From: Streptomyces sp. NBC_01428
GTDB taxonomy: Bacteria > Actinomycetota > Actinomycetes > Streptomycetales > Streptomycetaceae
Direction: 5' to 3'
Length of the DNA stretch: 64,000 bases
Assembly: GCF_036231965.1 (NCBI RefSeq)
Contig: NZ_CP109499.1
Location: 620,001 to 684,000 of the forward strand
Made by a program: the position numbers and the translations under genes. This document shows positions 41,496 to 50,380 of the stretch, one piece after another; position 1 is the stretch's first letter; every line of letters starts with the position of its first letter. A model generated the notes under the pieces. It worked only from the letters and a program-made list of their open reading frames with translations, was not told the origin of the DNA and ran no database searches.

Positions 41496-43031
41496 TCAGC
41501 CGCGCAGCTTCTCGGGCCGGGCCGCCCCGCGCACACGGGCCCACGCCTCGGGAAGCCGACGCTCGCGGGACCTCGCCGAGGCCCGCTCCTGGCCGTACAG
41601 GAGGCCCCACGTGAACCCCGGTTCCCCGGCCGAGTGCGCCGAGACCGCCAGGTCTCGCAGCAGGTCACAGGTCACCACGCTGTCGTGCTGGGCACCGCTG
41701 ACCTGCTGTACGGTCTTGGCGCGTCCGCCCAGACGCGCGGCCGGCTTCCCCAGCGCGGGGCGGGCCGCTTCGGCGGCGTAGCGCAGCCTCTTGGCGGCCT
41801 TGCGGGCGTCGTGGATCGCGGCGTCCCGCTGCGGGCCGGGGGTCATGTCGAGAGCGGGCTCCATCCGGGCCGCGAGCCGGTCGTACTCCTTCAGGAGTGC
41901 CTTACGCAGGACCTTCCCGGGGTCACCTGCCGCCTTGGCGCGCAGTGGCGGGGCGTCGGTCAGGGCCCGCAGGTTCTCCAGGAGCTTCAGGTAGCGGGGC
42001 GAGGCGAGCGTGTCGAGGGTGCGGCGACGGGCCTCGGTGCGCTGCTCCGCGTCCCACGTCTGCAACCGCGCCCCGACCGGGCCGAGGACCAGTTCGCCCG
42101 GCAGTTCGCTCACTCCGGTGGTCAGCCGCTCGCGGAGAACTTCGTGATCGCGTTCCACGCCGAGTTCGTTGGCGAGCCACTTCAGGTCCTGCCGGAGGGC
42201 GTCGGTGGCCTCGCGGTCGAGCACGGAGCGGTAGGAGCGCAGGCAGCCGCGCAGACGCCGGGCCGTGGTCCGCATCCGGTGCACGGAGTCGGGCCGTTCG
42301 CGTCGCACCGCGGGGTCCAGGTCCGTGAGGGCTGCTGCCAGCCGGTCCACGTAGGCGAGTACATGGTCACCGGCCGATTCCGGGGCGACGTCGGCGCGCG
42401 GGTTCCTCGTGCCGTCGAGGAGGGACGTGGTCTCGCGCAGTCCGCGGCCCACCTTGGAGGGGCTCTCCGCGCGCTCGACGCCGTGCTCGCGCAGCGCTTC
42501 CTCGACGGCGTCCAGCAGGGCGGGGTCCCCGTCCTCGGCCAGCTCGACCTCCATCTCCCGCCACGTCGCGCGCCCGCCGCCGTCGAGCAGCGCCTCGGCG
42601 GACACCTCGTCCACGCTGAGTTCGGCGAGGACGGCGCCCTCGGCGTCGAGCAGGTGATGGAGGGAGCGGGTCGAGCGGATCCGGATCACCGGGCGGAGCG
42701 GCGCGCCGCGGGTGCGGGAGAACGCGAGGTCGCGCAGTTCCTCCGGGACCTCCTCCGAGGACAGGGGCGCCTGGATCTCCTCGCGGCTGTCGCCCGGCAG
42801 GGGCAGCTTCAGATGCCAGCCGGCGTCGGTGCCGCCCGTCCGGCGCCGCAAGGACGCGCGGCTCCGGGAGAGGCGCAGGTCCTCGGTGTCGTAGTACACG
42901 GCGTCCAGGTCCTGCACCCCCTGGTCCACGAGCTCGGAGACGGGGCCCACACCCGCCAGCTCGGGCAGCCAGGAGACGCCCTCGGCGGGCGGCGCGTACT
43001 TGCGTTCTGTCTCGCGGGTCGAATGGGCCAT
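41496..43031 (-). CDS. CYTH-CHAD domain protein (polyphosphate-associated)
   Basis: 511 residues. The CYTH domain (about 1-195) opens with the metal-binding ETERKY and has YYDTEDLRLSRSRASLRRRTGG and WHLKLPL. The CHAD domain (about 215-500) has HRMRTTARRLRGCLRSYRSVL and IHDARKAAKRLRYAAEAA, with many conserved His/Arg. CYTH domains hydrolyse or bind triphosphates and CHAD domains bind polyphosphate. Probably a granule-associated or short-polyphosphate protein. No close partner is visible. Confidence 0.92.
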   Translation of the reverse strand: MAHSTRETERKYAPPAEGVSWLPELAGVGPVSELVDQGVQDLDAVYYDTEDLRLSRSRASLRRRTGGTDAGWHLKLPLPGDSREEIQAPLSSEEVPEELRDLAFSRTRGAPLRPVIRIRSTRSLHHLLDAEGAVLAELSVDEVSAEALLDGGGRATWREMEVELAEDGDPALLDAVEEALREHGVERAESPSKVGRGLRETTSLLDGTRNPRADVAPESAGDHVLAYVDRLAAALTDLDPAVRRERPDSVHRMRTTARRLRGCLRSYRSVLDREATDALRQDLKWLANELGVERDHEVLRERLTTGVSELPGELVLGPVGARLQTWDAEQRTEARRRTLDTLASPRYLKLLENLRALTDAPPLRAKAAGDPGKVLRKALLKEYDRLAARMEPALDMTPGPQRDAAIHDARKAAKRLRYAAEAARPALGKPAARLGGRAKTVQQVSGAQHDSVVTCDLLRDLAVSAHSAGEPGFTWGLLYGQERASARSRERRLPEAWARVRGAARPEKLRG

Positions 43032-43145
43032 ACAGATCGCGTAGACCTATTCGCGGGGATCAAACCCGTACGTACGTCCGTTTCTGGGCTGTGGTGCGCG
43101 CGCTGCCGCCTCGTCCGGGGCGTGCGGAGCGTTCACCCCCGCCGT

Positions 43146-43979
43146 CTACCCGATGCCGCCGTTGCTCTGAACGAGTTGGCCGTTGATCCATCCTCCGTCG
43201 GGCGAGCAGAGGAAGGTCACGAGGTGCGCGCAGTCCTCCGGCAGTCCGAGGCGGGCAAGGGGGGTCGCGGCGATCAGGTCCGTCTTCTGGTCCTCGGTCA
43301 TCCAGCCGGTGTCCGTCGGCCCCGGATTGATCGCGTTGCAGGTGACGCCCAGGGCGGCGAGTTCGCGGGCGGCGGCCAGGGTGATCCGGTCCATGGCGCC
43401 CTTGCTCGCTCCGTACGGCAGGTTGCCGGCGGTGTGGTCGCTGGTCAGGCTGATGATCCGACCGCTCCCGTGCTGCCCCCGGAAGCGAAGCCCGTACTCA
43501 CGGATGAGCAGCCACGTGGCCCGCGCGTTGACGGCGAAGTGCCGGTCGAAGCTCTCCACGGTCGTGTCGAGGAGCCCGGAGTCGACGGACTCGCAGTGAC
43601 AGAGGATCAGCGCGGTCACGTTCCCCCGCTCGCGCTCGACGGTGTCGAAGAGGTGAGCGGGGACGGCCGGGTCGGACAGGTCCGCCTCGACCGCGAGGGT
43701 TCGCGCCCCGAGCGCCGCCGCCTGCTTCTCCAGTTCCCCGGGCGCCTCGGCCTCCACGCCCCACTCCATCCGGGCGTCGTACGGAGTCCAGTACGTGAAG
43801 GCGACGTCCCAGCCGGCCCGCGCGAGGTCGAGCACCACGGAGGCGGCGATGCCCGCGGAGCGGCTCGCCCCGGTCACCAGAGCCAGGGGGCGCCCCGACT
43901 CTCCCGTGCCCTGCCGGCTCTGCTCGCGCGTCACGTCGGTCATGATCTCCATGCTGGCAGGCGCGGCTGCGCGGTTCAC
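43146..43979 (-). CDS. SDR-family oxidoreductase, FabG-like
   Basis: 277 residues. Cofactor motif LVTGASRSAGIAASV (GxxxGxG variant), ALILCHCESVDSG in place of NNAG, catalytic Ser/Tyr/Lys from SLTSDHTAGNLPYGASKGAMDRI, and CNAINPGPTDTGWM. The N-terminal segment is Ala/Arg-rich. GTG 43979 has GAGGAA eight bases upstream and is the best start; ATG 43952 and 43943 lack one. The NNAG to CHCES change is unusual but is also seen in some streptomycete SDRs. Confidence 0.85.
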   Translation of the reverse strand: MNRAAAPASMEIMTDVTREQSRQGTGESGRPLALVTGASRSAGIAASVVLDLARAGWDVAFTYWTPYDARMEWGVEAEAPGELEKQAAALGARTLAVEADLSDPAVPAHLFDTVERERGNVTALILCHCESVDSGLLDTTVESFDRHFAVNARATWLLIREYGLRFRGQHGSGRIISLTSDHTAGNLPYGASKGAMDRITLAAARELAALGVTCNAINPGPTDTGWMTEDQKTDLIAATPLARLGLPEDCAHLVTFLCSPDGGWINGQLVQSNGGIG

Positions 43980-44045
43980 CCGGATTCCTCAGGGGACCCG
44001 GTCCGATCGAGACGCCGGGAGAGCGGCGGGCCCGGTGCGACGACG

Positions 44046-44582
44046 TCAGACCCTCGGCCTGACCGGTGCGCTGCCCTGTCCCCGGGCCCGGCCGCCGAGT
44101 TCCGCGTCGAGCGTCTCCTGGGCCACCCGCATCGCCCGGGCGTAGACCGGTTCCTGAAGTCGCTTCCACATCACGTCCTCGGGGACGTCCTCGAGGTGGC
44201 TGACCACCCACCAGATGGTGCCGAAGGGGTCCTTGACGCGTCCGCCGCGCTGTCCGAAGGCGTCGTCGGACAGCGGCGTCACGACCTCGCCGCCGGCTGC
44301 GACGGCCAGGGTCATCGCCGTGTCGGCGTCGGGGACGAAGACCCGCAACAGGCTCGGCAGCGTCGGCCAGTCGGTGTGCCGGTCGAAGGCGAGGACGACG
44401 GTGTCCCCGATCCGGATCTCACCGTGGCCGATCAGACCGTCCTCGGTCGTCACGCGGCCGAGCTCCTCGCCGCCGAACGCCCGGGTGACGAAGTCGAGGA
44501 ACGCACCCGTGTCGTCGGTGACGACCCACGGCGCGACGGTGGTGTAGCCCGCCGGAGCGGCGCTGCTGTGCTCGGACGTCAC
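44046..44582 (-). CDS. VOC-superfamily (PhnB/glyoxalase-like) protein
   Basis: 178 residues with the PhnB-like pattern: TVAPWVVTDDTGAFLDFVTRAFGGEELGRV, GHGEIRIGDTVVLAFDR, GGRVKDPFGTIWWVVSHLEDV. VOC proteins bind a metal and act on varied small molecules. GTG at 44582 has GGGAG seven bases upstream. A related protein lies at 57278-57697. Confidence 0.85.
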   Translation of the reverse strand: MTSEHSSAAPAGYTTVAPWVVTDDTGAFLDFVTRAFGGEELGRVTTEDGLIGHGEIRIGDTVVLAFDRHTDWPTLPSLLRVFVPDADTAMTLAVAAGGEVVTPLSDDAFGQRGGRVKDPFGTIWWVVSHLEDVPEDVMWKRLQEPVYARAMRVAQETLDAELGGRARGQGSAPVRPRV

Positions 44583-44639
44583 GATGCGTCTCCCACCTGT
44601 CGGTAACGGCTTCAGCGGTGACGATAGGTGGGCATTAGG

Positions 44640-45656
44640 TCAGATCCTGTCCCCCTGGGCCGCGGGCAGGAACGCCAGCGCCTCACGGAGGTTGTGCTCG
44701 GCGATTCCCCGCATGACGTCCCGCTCGGGAAAATCTCCGTCCAGGAGGCGCAACGGCCCGGCGACGAGGGACAGGTGCATCGCCAGGGTGTAGAAGGTCT
44801 TGCGATGTTCGTCCAGGTCACCGCCGCTCAGCCCGGCGTAGTGCTCGCCGAAGCGCAGCCGGAGGAAGGCGTGTTCCCACTCGACGTCGAAGAACATCAG
44901 GCCTTCGATGTCGATGAGAACGGGTTGCCCGTCCCGGTCCACCAGCACGTGATCCGGGCCGAGTTCGCCGTGGACGAGTCCGTAGCGCGAGCGCGTGGCC
45001 ACCCTCGCCGCGAGGTCGCCCACGACGCTGCGCAGTCGATCGTGGGACGCCGCGATGCGCGGATCCCTGGCGGCCGCCTCGGTCAGATCGTCGAAGGCTC
45101 GGTCCAGAACGACCTGTTCGCAGGAGGCTCCGTCGGAGGATCCACCCCCGTCGACGAGAGCGACCTTCCCGAAGCGAGGCCCGGCATGCCCCCGCATCAC
45201 GCCCAGCACCTCCGCCAGTCGGGCCATCGCGGGGGCTGCCCTGGCCGGGTCCCGACGGAGCAGGGACTCCAGATTGTCCCCGGGCACGTCCTCGACCACC
45301 GCGAGGTCCGCCGGACAGAGGCTCCCGCTCCGGTCGGCCAGCAGCAACTGGGGCGTACGGATGCCGAGTTGGCGGAGATTCCGGTGGGCGGCCTCGAAGA
45401 GGTCGAGGCCGGAGGCGGGCGAGAACGGGTCCTCGACCCGGTCGGCGCCGGCGCCCGTGGCGGGCCAGTAGTTCTCGGACGCGTCCCAGATGTAGACGAC
45501 GGCGGTGGAGTCGTCGTCGAGGTCGAGGCGGTACACGCCCTTCTTGCTGCCTCCGCGCAGACGTGAAACGCCCCTGAGGCGCCGCCCGTTGCCGAAGACC
45601 GCCCGTGCGACGGCATCCAGGTCGTCCCGGGTCACCACCCTGCGTACGGCGTCCAT
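44640..45656 (-). CDS. Aminoglycoside-phosphotransferase-like kinase
   Basis: 338 residues. The APH/choline-kinase fold shows SRLRGGSKKGVYRLDL (nucleotide loop), YGLVHGELGPDHVLVDRDGQPVLIDIEGLMFFDVEWE (catalytic HGE instead of the usual HGD, and the metal Asp in IDIEG). The HGE change may lower or alter activity. GGAGGAGG precedes the ATG. A SigB-type promoter lies 137-161 bases upstream. The substrate is unknown; a small hydroxyl compound is likely. Confidence 0.82.
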   Translation of the reverse strand: MDAVRRVVTRDDLDAVARAVFGNGRRLRGVSRLRGGSKKGVYRLDLDDDSTAVVYIWDASENYWPATGAGADRVEDPFSPASGLDLFEAAHRNLRQLGIRTPQLLLADRSGSLCPADLAVVEDVPGDNLESLLRRDPARAAPAMARLAEVLGVMRGHAGPRFGKVALVDGGGSSDGASCEQVVLDRAFDDLTEAAARDPRIAASHDRLRSVVGDLAARVATRSRYGLVHGELGPDHVLVDRDGQPVLIDIEGLMFFDVEWEHAFLRLRFGEHYAGLSGGDLDEHRKTFYTLAMHLSLVAGPLRLLDGDFPERDVMRGIAEHNLREALAFLPAAQGDRI

Positions 45657-45792
45657 GTCCCTCCTCCCCCGCCGCCCGTCGTCGGCGCTCGGGGCAGCCT
45701 ACCGACGCCGACGAGCGTGCCGGCCGACCGCCGGCGACCGCCGGGCCGGCCGATCCGCGGGATGATCGCGGCCGACGCCACGAACGGGACGG

Positions 45793-45817
45793 GTACCCGT
45801 GACGCGAGGGGGCACAC
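45793..45817 (-). promoter_or_regulatory. Candidate SigB-type promoter (GTGT-N15-GGGTAC)
   Basis: Minus strand: GTGT 45817-45814, 15-base spacer, GGGTAC 45798-45793. Same spacing and sequence as the other two sites in this window. It lies in the 507-base divergent gap (45657-46163) upstream of the phosphotransferase gene. The rest of that gap shows nothing coding. Confidence 0.5.
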
Positions 45818-46163
45818 TCTCCCCGACAGGCGCACGGGACCGGGCGGGAGCGGCGGGACATCACGGTGAGAACAGCTCGGTCCACCGGGTGCGGCACCGG
45901 CCCCACGGGGTCCGGCGACCTGCTCGGGCGCGGGGCAACGGGGCTTTCTCCGCGTACGACGCTCAGCCGACGGACGTCTGTGTCCCCCGGTCGACGGAGG
46001 ACGCGACCGGTCCTGGGCGCGCGTACCCCGATATCGTCCGCGCGTCCCACGTACCGTCAAGCAACCCGCCGTCCCTCGCCGCCACCCACCGCACGCACGA
46101 CCGCCGAGCCACCCGGCCGGAGTCGGCCTTCATCGATGTCACCGTCGGAACAGGAGCACGTCC

Positions 46164-46769
46164 ATGCGTCTCTACGCCCAGACCCCAGCGCGCCGGGGTC
46201 GTCAGCTGATCGCGGATCTGATCGCTCTGCTCCTGATCGCGATCACGGTGAAGTTCGCCCTGGTCGTCCGCGACGCGATCCTGACGCTGGCCGAGCCCGG
46301 GCGGAAGGCCGAGAGCGCGGGCGACAGTCTTGCCTCCGGTCTCGACGACGCCGGCGACGCGGCCTCGAAGGTCCCGTTCGTCGGTGACTCGTTGAAGAAG
46401 CCGCTCAAGTCCGCGGCCGACGCCGGCACCAGCCTCTCCGATGCCGGGCAGTCGTTGCAGGACACCGTGGGCCATGTCGCCACGCTCACGACGATCGCCC
46501 TGATCGTCCTCCCGACCGCCGTGATCCTGGTGCTGTGGCTCGTTCCGCGGATGCGCTGGATCCGGCGTACCGCCACCACCCGTCGCCTCCTCGACGCCCC
46601 CGGCGGCGCCGACCTCCTCGCCCTGCGCGCGCTCACCGGGCCGCAGCGGCCGCTGTCCGCGATCCCCACGCCGCCCGGCGGCCTGGCCGACGCCTGGCGT
46701 CGCGGCGATCCGGATGTCATCGCCGACCTGTCGACGCTGACGCTCCGAAGGGCGGGCCTTCGGCCCTGA
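46164..46769 (+). CDS. Two-TM membrane protein of unknown function
   Basis: 201 residues. TM about 16-38 (LIADLIALLLIAITVKFALVV) and about 107-128 (LTTIALIVLPTAVILVLWLV). The section between them is Ala/Ser/Asp-rich (DAGDAASKVPFVGDSLKKPLKSAADAGTSLSDAGQSLQ), as in streptomycete membrane proteins with helical spacers. AGGAG precedes the ATG by eight bases. No family name recognised. Confidence 0.7.
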   Translation: MRLYAQTPARRGRQLIADLIALLLIAITVKFALVVRDAILTLAEPGRKAESAGDSLASGLDDAGDAASKVPFVGDSLKKPLKSAADAGTSLSDAGQSLQDTVGHVATLTTIALIVLPTAVILVLWLVPRMRWIRRTATTRRLLDAPGGADLLALRALTGPQRPLSAIPTPPGGLADAWRRGDPDVIADLSTLTLRRAGLRP

Positions 46770-46949
46770 CGGGCGCGGCGAACGGGCGGCGGAGCCGAGC
46801 GCGTCCCGGAGGGGGCACGGAGCATCCGGGCTCCCTCCGGACCAGGTAGGCGGCGCAGCGCCACGCAGCGTAGACGAGGGCAGAGGCCGTCCTGGCGAGC
46901 AGAGGCCGACGGAGGCGAGTACCTCGGAGGGGCCGCCCACGGCGAAGTC

Positions 46950-47753
46950 CTAGCCGGGGCGCTTCGACGTGAACGGGGTGACGGGTCGGTCCAGGCGTTC
47001 GCCGTCCACGGTGATGTCGACCGCCTCGTTGTAGAAGGCGAGGAGGTCCTTGACGGCGGCCACAGCGGGCAGCGGCTCCGGGTAGCTCCAGACGAGGTCC
47101 GCGGGCTCGTCGCCGTCGCCCGGCCAGGCCCAGTACGTGGCGGTGCCCTTGTACGGGCATCCCGTGCTCAGGTCGCTCGGCCGGAGCAGGTCGAGTCGGA
47201 CGTCCTCGCGGGGCAGGTAGTAGCGGGTCGGGAGGCCGGTCTCGAAGAGCAGGACGGGGCGGTGCGTGTCGGCGACGAGGGTGCCGTCGATCTCGACCTG
47301 GACATGCCGACTGCTGGGGACGGCGTCCACACGCTTGTACGGGTCACGGGGGTGGATGAAGATCTCTTCCTCCTCTTCGTACCAGTGCTCCAGGCCCCTT
47401 CCGGCGCGCCGGAACCATTCGAAGGCGATGTGCCCGGCAAGGTCGTCGGCGGCGAACGTCCAGGCGGCGTTCTCCAGCAGCTCGCCGTCCAGGTCGACGT
47501 CGTAGAAGATCCGCGATCCGGTGTGGGTGCCCGCGCGGGGGTTCTTCGCCGGGCGGAGGAGGTCCTCCCGGACGTCCGCGCGCGGGAAGGCGTAGAGCGG
47601 GACCGGCACTCCCGGCTCCCAGACGAGGACGGGGTGTCTGCTGTCCACGACGGTGATCCCGCCGGTGCGGCCGCGCACCCAGCGCTCGCTGGGCGCCCAC
47701 AGAAGGCCTTCCGGGGTGGTCCTGACGTCACGCGCGGCGGGGATCGCGGTCAT
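46950..47753 (-). CDS. Double DUF427-domain protein
   Basis: 267 residues made of two DUF427 units: ITVVDSRHPVLVWEPGVPVPLYAFPRADVR...HIAFEWFRR, then EIDGTLVADTHRPVLLFETGLPTRYYLPREDVRLDLLRPSDLSTGCPYKGTATYWAW. The GCPYKG motif is the family mark. The role is unknown; it is common in streptomycete stress gene sets. The ATG at 47753 has a GAAGGAGA site. Confidence 0.9.
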   Translation of the reverse strand: MTAIPAARDVRTTPEGLLWAPSERWVRGRTGGITVVDSRHPVLVWEPGVPVPLYAFPRADVREDLLRPAKNPRAGTHTGSRIFYDVDLDGELLENAAWTFAADDLAGHIAFEWFRRAGRGLEHWYEEEEEIFIHPRDPYKRVDAVPSSRHVQVEIDGTLVADTHRPVLLFETGLPTRYYLPREDVRLDLLRPSDLSTGCPYKGTATYWAWPGDGDEPADLVWSYPEPLPAVAAVKDLLAFYNEAVDITVDGERLDRPVTPFTSKRPG

Positions 47754-47932
47754 GAGCGGCTCTCCTTCGGACGGGGCTCACCGGCTCACTCCCACCCTGC
47801 CACGGGTCGGAGACCGGAGCAGAGCGTCGGCGCAGGGACCGTGCCGGGAGGCGTTCCCGTTGCCGTCGAGCGTCGCCTCAGGTGTCAACTGAGGCCTGCC
47901 GTACGGATCATGCGACCAACTAGGCTGCGGCG

Positions 47933-48730
47933 ATGGAACACGCAGCCGACGTGCCCGAGAGGCTCACCCGGCCCCTGGACCAGGGCCCGGTGAACGACTA
48001 CGACCGCTTCGCCGAGGCGTACGCGGCGGAGAACGAGAACAGCCTGGTCAACGCCTACTACGAGCGTCCGGCGATGCTGGCCCTGGCGGGAGACGTGACC
48101 GGCCGTCGGGTGCTGGACGCCGGCTGCGGCTCGGGCCCGCTGTCCGCCGCCCTGCGCGACCGCGGTGCCGTCGTCACCGGTATCGACGTCAGCGCCGGGA
48201 TGCTGGCGCTGGCCAGACGGCGACTCGGTGACGACGTGGCCCTGCATGTGGCCGACGTGAGCGAGCGGCTGCCGTTCGCCGACGGCTCGTTCGACGACGT
48301 GGTCGCCTCGCTCGTGCTGCACTACCTGGAGGACTGGGGGCCGGCGCTCGGCGAGCTGCGGCGCGTGCTCAGGCCGGGCGGCCGGCTGATCGCGTCGGTG
48401 GAGCACCCCTTCGTGGCCTACACGTTCCAGGATCCCCGGCCGGACTATTTCGCGACGACGAGCTACAGCTTCACCTGGACGTTCGGCGGGCAGTCGGCGC
48501 CGATGACGTTCTGGCGCAAACCGCTGCACGCGATGACCGGGGCCTTCACCGCCGCCGGCTTCCGTCTGACCGCCCTCGACGAACCGCAGCCCGACCCGGC
48601 GGCGCGGGAGCTGTTCCCCGACGCCTTCCACGACCTCGCGACCAGGACCACGTTCCTGTTCTTCGTCCTGGAGGTCCCCCTGCCGACCGACGGCTCGGAC
48701 GGCGGACCGGCGGCGGGTTCCCGTCCCTGA
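47933..48730 (+). CDS. Class I SAM-dependent methyltransferase
   Basis: 265 residues. Motif I VLDAGCGSGPLSAALRDRGAVVTGIDVS, motif II VADVSERLPFADGSFDDVVASLVLHYLEDW, and RVLRPGGRL. A Methyltransf_11/UbiE-like small-molecule methylase; the acceptor is unknown. The start at 47933 has a weak ribosome site. Confidence 0.88.
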   Translation: MEHAADVPERLTRPLDQGPVNDYDRFAEAYAAENENSLVNAYYERPAMLALAGDVTGRRVLDAGCGSGPLSAALRDRGAVVTGIDVSAGMLALARRRLGDDVALHVADVSERLPFADGSFDDVVASLVLHYLEDWGPALGELRRVLRPGGRLIASVEHPFVAYTFQDPRPDYFATTSYSFTWTFGGQSAPMTFWRKPLHAMTGAFTAAGFRLTALDEPQPDPAARELFPDAFHDLATRTTFLFFVLEVPLPTDGSDGGPAAGSRP

Positions 48731-48779
48731 AGCAGCCGACGACCCTGAGACAGCGGACGAGCCCCTCCCGTCGCGCCGC

Positions 48780-49712
48780 TCAGGCTCCCGCCAGCGTCAC
48801 CGTCCCCGAGGCCACGACGCGCCCCTCGGCCGTGACGGCGAAACGCGCCCCGTTCTCCTCAGGCGCCACGTCGATCACCGCGCCCCGGCAGGGCACCGGG
48901 CCCCTGAGCTGGGCGGCAAGGCCGACCACGGCGGAGGCGGGCCGTCCCTGGTGGAGCAGAGCCGCCTGCCGGCCGGCTTCGAGCACGGCGTGCAGGGGCA
49001 GCTCACGCGGCCGACCGGGGAGCAGGACCGGATGGGCGGGGTCACGGGGAAGGATCACCAGGCGACCCTGCGGTGCTCGCGCCAGCAGCACGTCGGGGTC
49101 GGCCGCCGCCCCCACGGCCGGAGCGGCGGGATGCAGCAGGCTCGTGAGCGTCCCCTCCCCCGGCTCCGGGGCCGGGGGCGAGGCGGGGGCGAAGACCATG
49201 GCGCACACACCGAATCGCCTGCCCGCGTGGAAGTACTCGGCGGTGATCCGGTAGCCGGTCAGTCGGCCGGCGCGCACGGCGACGTCGCTCGTCGTGACCC
49301 GCACGGTGACGTCGGTGGCGCCGCCCGTCTCGACCGGCTGCGTCTTCGGATCCGTCCCCAGGGCCACCGACGTGGGCCGCAGTGGGGCGGTGCCGGTGGC
49401 CGGGAGGAACCGGCCCTCCGCGAGGGCGGCGAGCTGGCGGGTCGACTCGACGAGGATCAGCGGGTGATGCGTCACCGCGAGGACGTGTTCATTGAGCGGA
49501 TGCCAGCGCGGCCACTGGCAGACGGCCTCGAAGGAACGGCTCCCCGCGCGGCTCAGGGAGACGACGAGCAGCGCGGACATGGACGAGAGCCCGAGATCGC
49601 GCCATTGCGGCGGGGCCTCCGGCACCCGCACCGGCTCTCGGGCAGCCTCGGTGCGGGGCATGGCGTACGACTCCTGCGCCGAGCCCGCCTCGATCGTCGC
49701 GGTGGCCTGCAT
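48780..49712 (-). CDS. AfsA/ScbA-like hot-dog domain protein
   Basis: 310 residues holding two AfsA-type repeats. The first has WHPLNEHVLAVTHHPLILVESTRQLAALAEG, the second HPVLLPGRPRELPLHAVLEAGRQAALLHQG, as in the gamma-butyrolactone synthases AfsA/ScbA/BarX. The Glu in LVESTRQ and LEAGRQ matches the catalytic Glu site. The family makes butyrolactone or furan autoregulators, usually next to a ScbR-type receptor gene. None is seen here, and the sequence is divergent, so the product is uncertain. GAGGAGG precedes the ATG. Confidence 0.72.
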   Translation of the reverse strand: MQATATIEAGSAQESYAMPRTEAAREPVRVPEAPPQWRDLGLSSMSALLVVSLSRAGSRSFEAVCQWPRWHPLNEHVLAVTHHPLILVESTRQLAALAEGRFLPATGTAPLRPTSVALGTDPKTQPVETGGATDVTVRVTTSDVAVRAGRLTGYRITAEYFHAGRRFGVCAMVFAPASPPAPEPGEGTLTSLLHPAAPAVGAAADPDVLLARAPQGRLVILPRDPAHPVLLPGRPRELPLHAVLEAGRQAALLHQGRPASAVVGLAAQLRGPVPCRGAVIDVAPEENGARFAVTAEGRVVASGTVTLAGA

Positions 49713-49930
49713 CAGTGCCTCCTCGATGAGAACGAGGCAGGACGCCGTGCTCGCCGTCTCCGCCCGTCGCGTGGTGGATCCACTGACCAGCTTTTCGGCA
49801 GCGGGCGGCCGGGCGGATGCGGGGCACGCCCGACGGGTTGTGATCGCGGGCGCGGTCCGGCCGTCCGACAGGCCTCACGAGGGCCTCCGGGCCCGAGCGG
49901 GCCTCACGCCTCAGCCGATCGACGGCATGC

Positions 49931-50380
49931 TCAGCCGTTGTGGCGTGGCAGGCGGACCACCTGGACGAAGAAGTCGTCGATCTGGCGTACGGCGGCGATG
50001 AACTGGTCCAGGTCGACCGGCTTGGTGACATAGGCGTTGGCGTGGAGCTTGTAGCTGCGCAGGATGTCCTCCTCCGCCGCCGAGGTGGTGAGGACCACGA
50101 CCGGGATGTGCGAGAGCGCCGGGTCCGACTTGATCTCCTCCAGGACCTGCCGGCCGTCGTACTTGGGCAGGTTGAGGTCGAGCAGGATCAGGTCGGGCTG
50201 CGGGGCTCCGGTGTGGGCGCCGCGCTTGTAGAGGAAGTCGAGCGCCTCCTCGCCGTCCCGGACGACGTGCAGGGTGTTGCCGATCTTGTTGTCCTCGAAC
50301 GCCTCCCGGGTCATCAGCTCGTCGCCCGGGTCGTCCTCGACGAGGAGGACGTCGATGGGAGTGCCTGAGGGAGTCGTCAT
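49931..50380 (-). CDS. Rcp1-type response regulator receiver
   Basis: 149 residues, a lone receiver: VLLVEDDPGDELM, Asp68 in LILLDLNLPKYDGRQVL, Thr in VVLTTSA and Lys in YVTKPVDLDQF. The ATG at 50380 overlaps the kinase stop (ATGA), so it is the output of the CHASE3 kinase operon. It has no DNA-binding domain; it may pass phosphate on or bind a partner. Confidence 0.9.
   Translation of the reverse strand: MTTPSGTPIDVLLVEDDPGDELMTREAFEDNKIGNTLHVVRDGEEALDFLYKRGAHTGAPQPDLILLDLNLPKYDGRQVLEEIKSDPALSHIPVVVLTTSAAEEDILRSYKLHANAYVTKPVDLDQFIAAVRQIDDFFVQVVRLPRHNG

Noticed and set aside
41325..44606. 1093-residue open frame on the plus strand
   Set aside because: It is antisense to the CYTH-CHAD, SDR and VOC genes, with no domain features.
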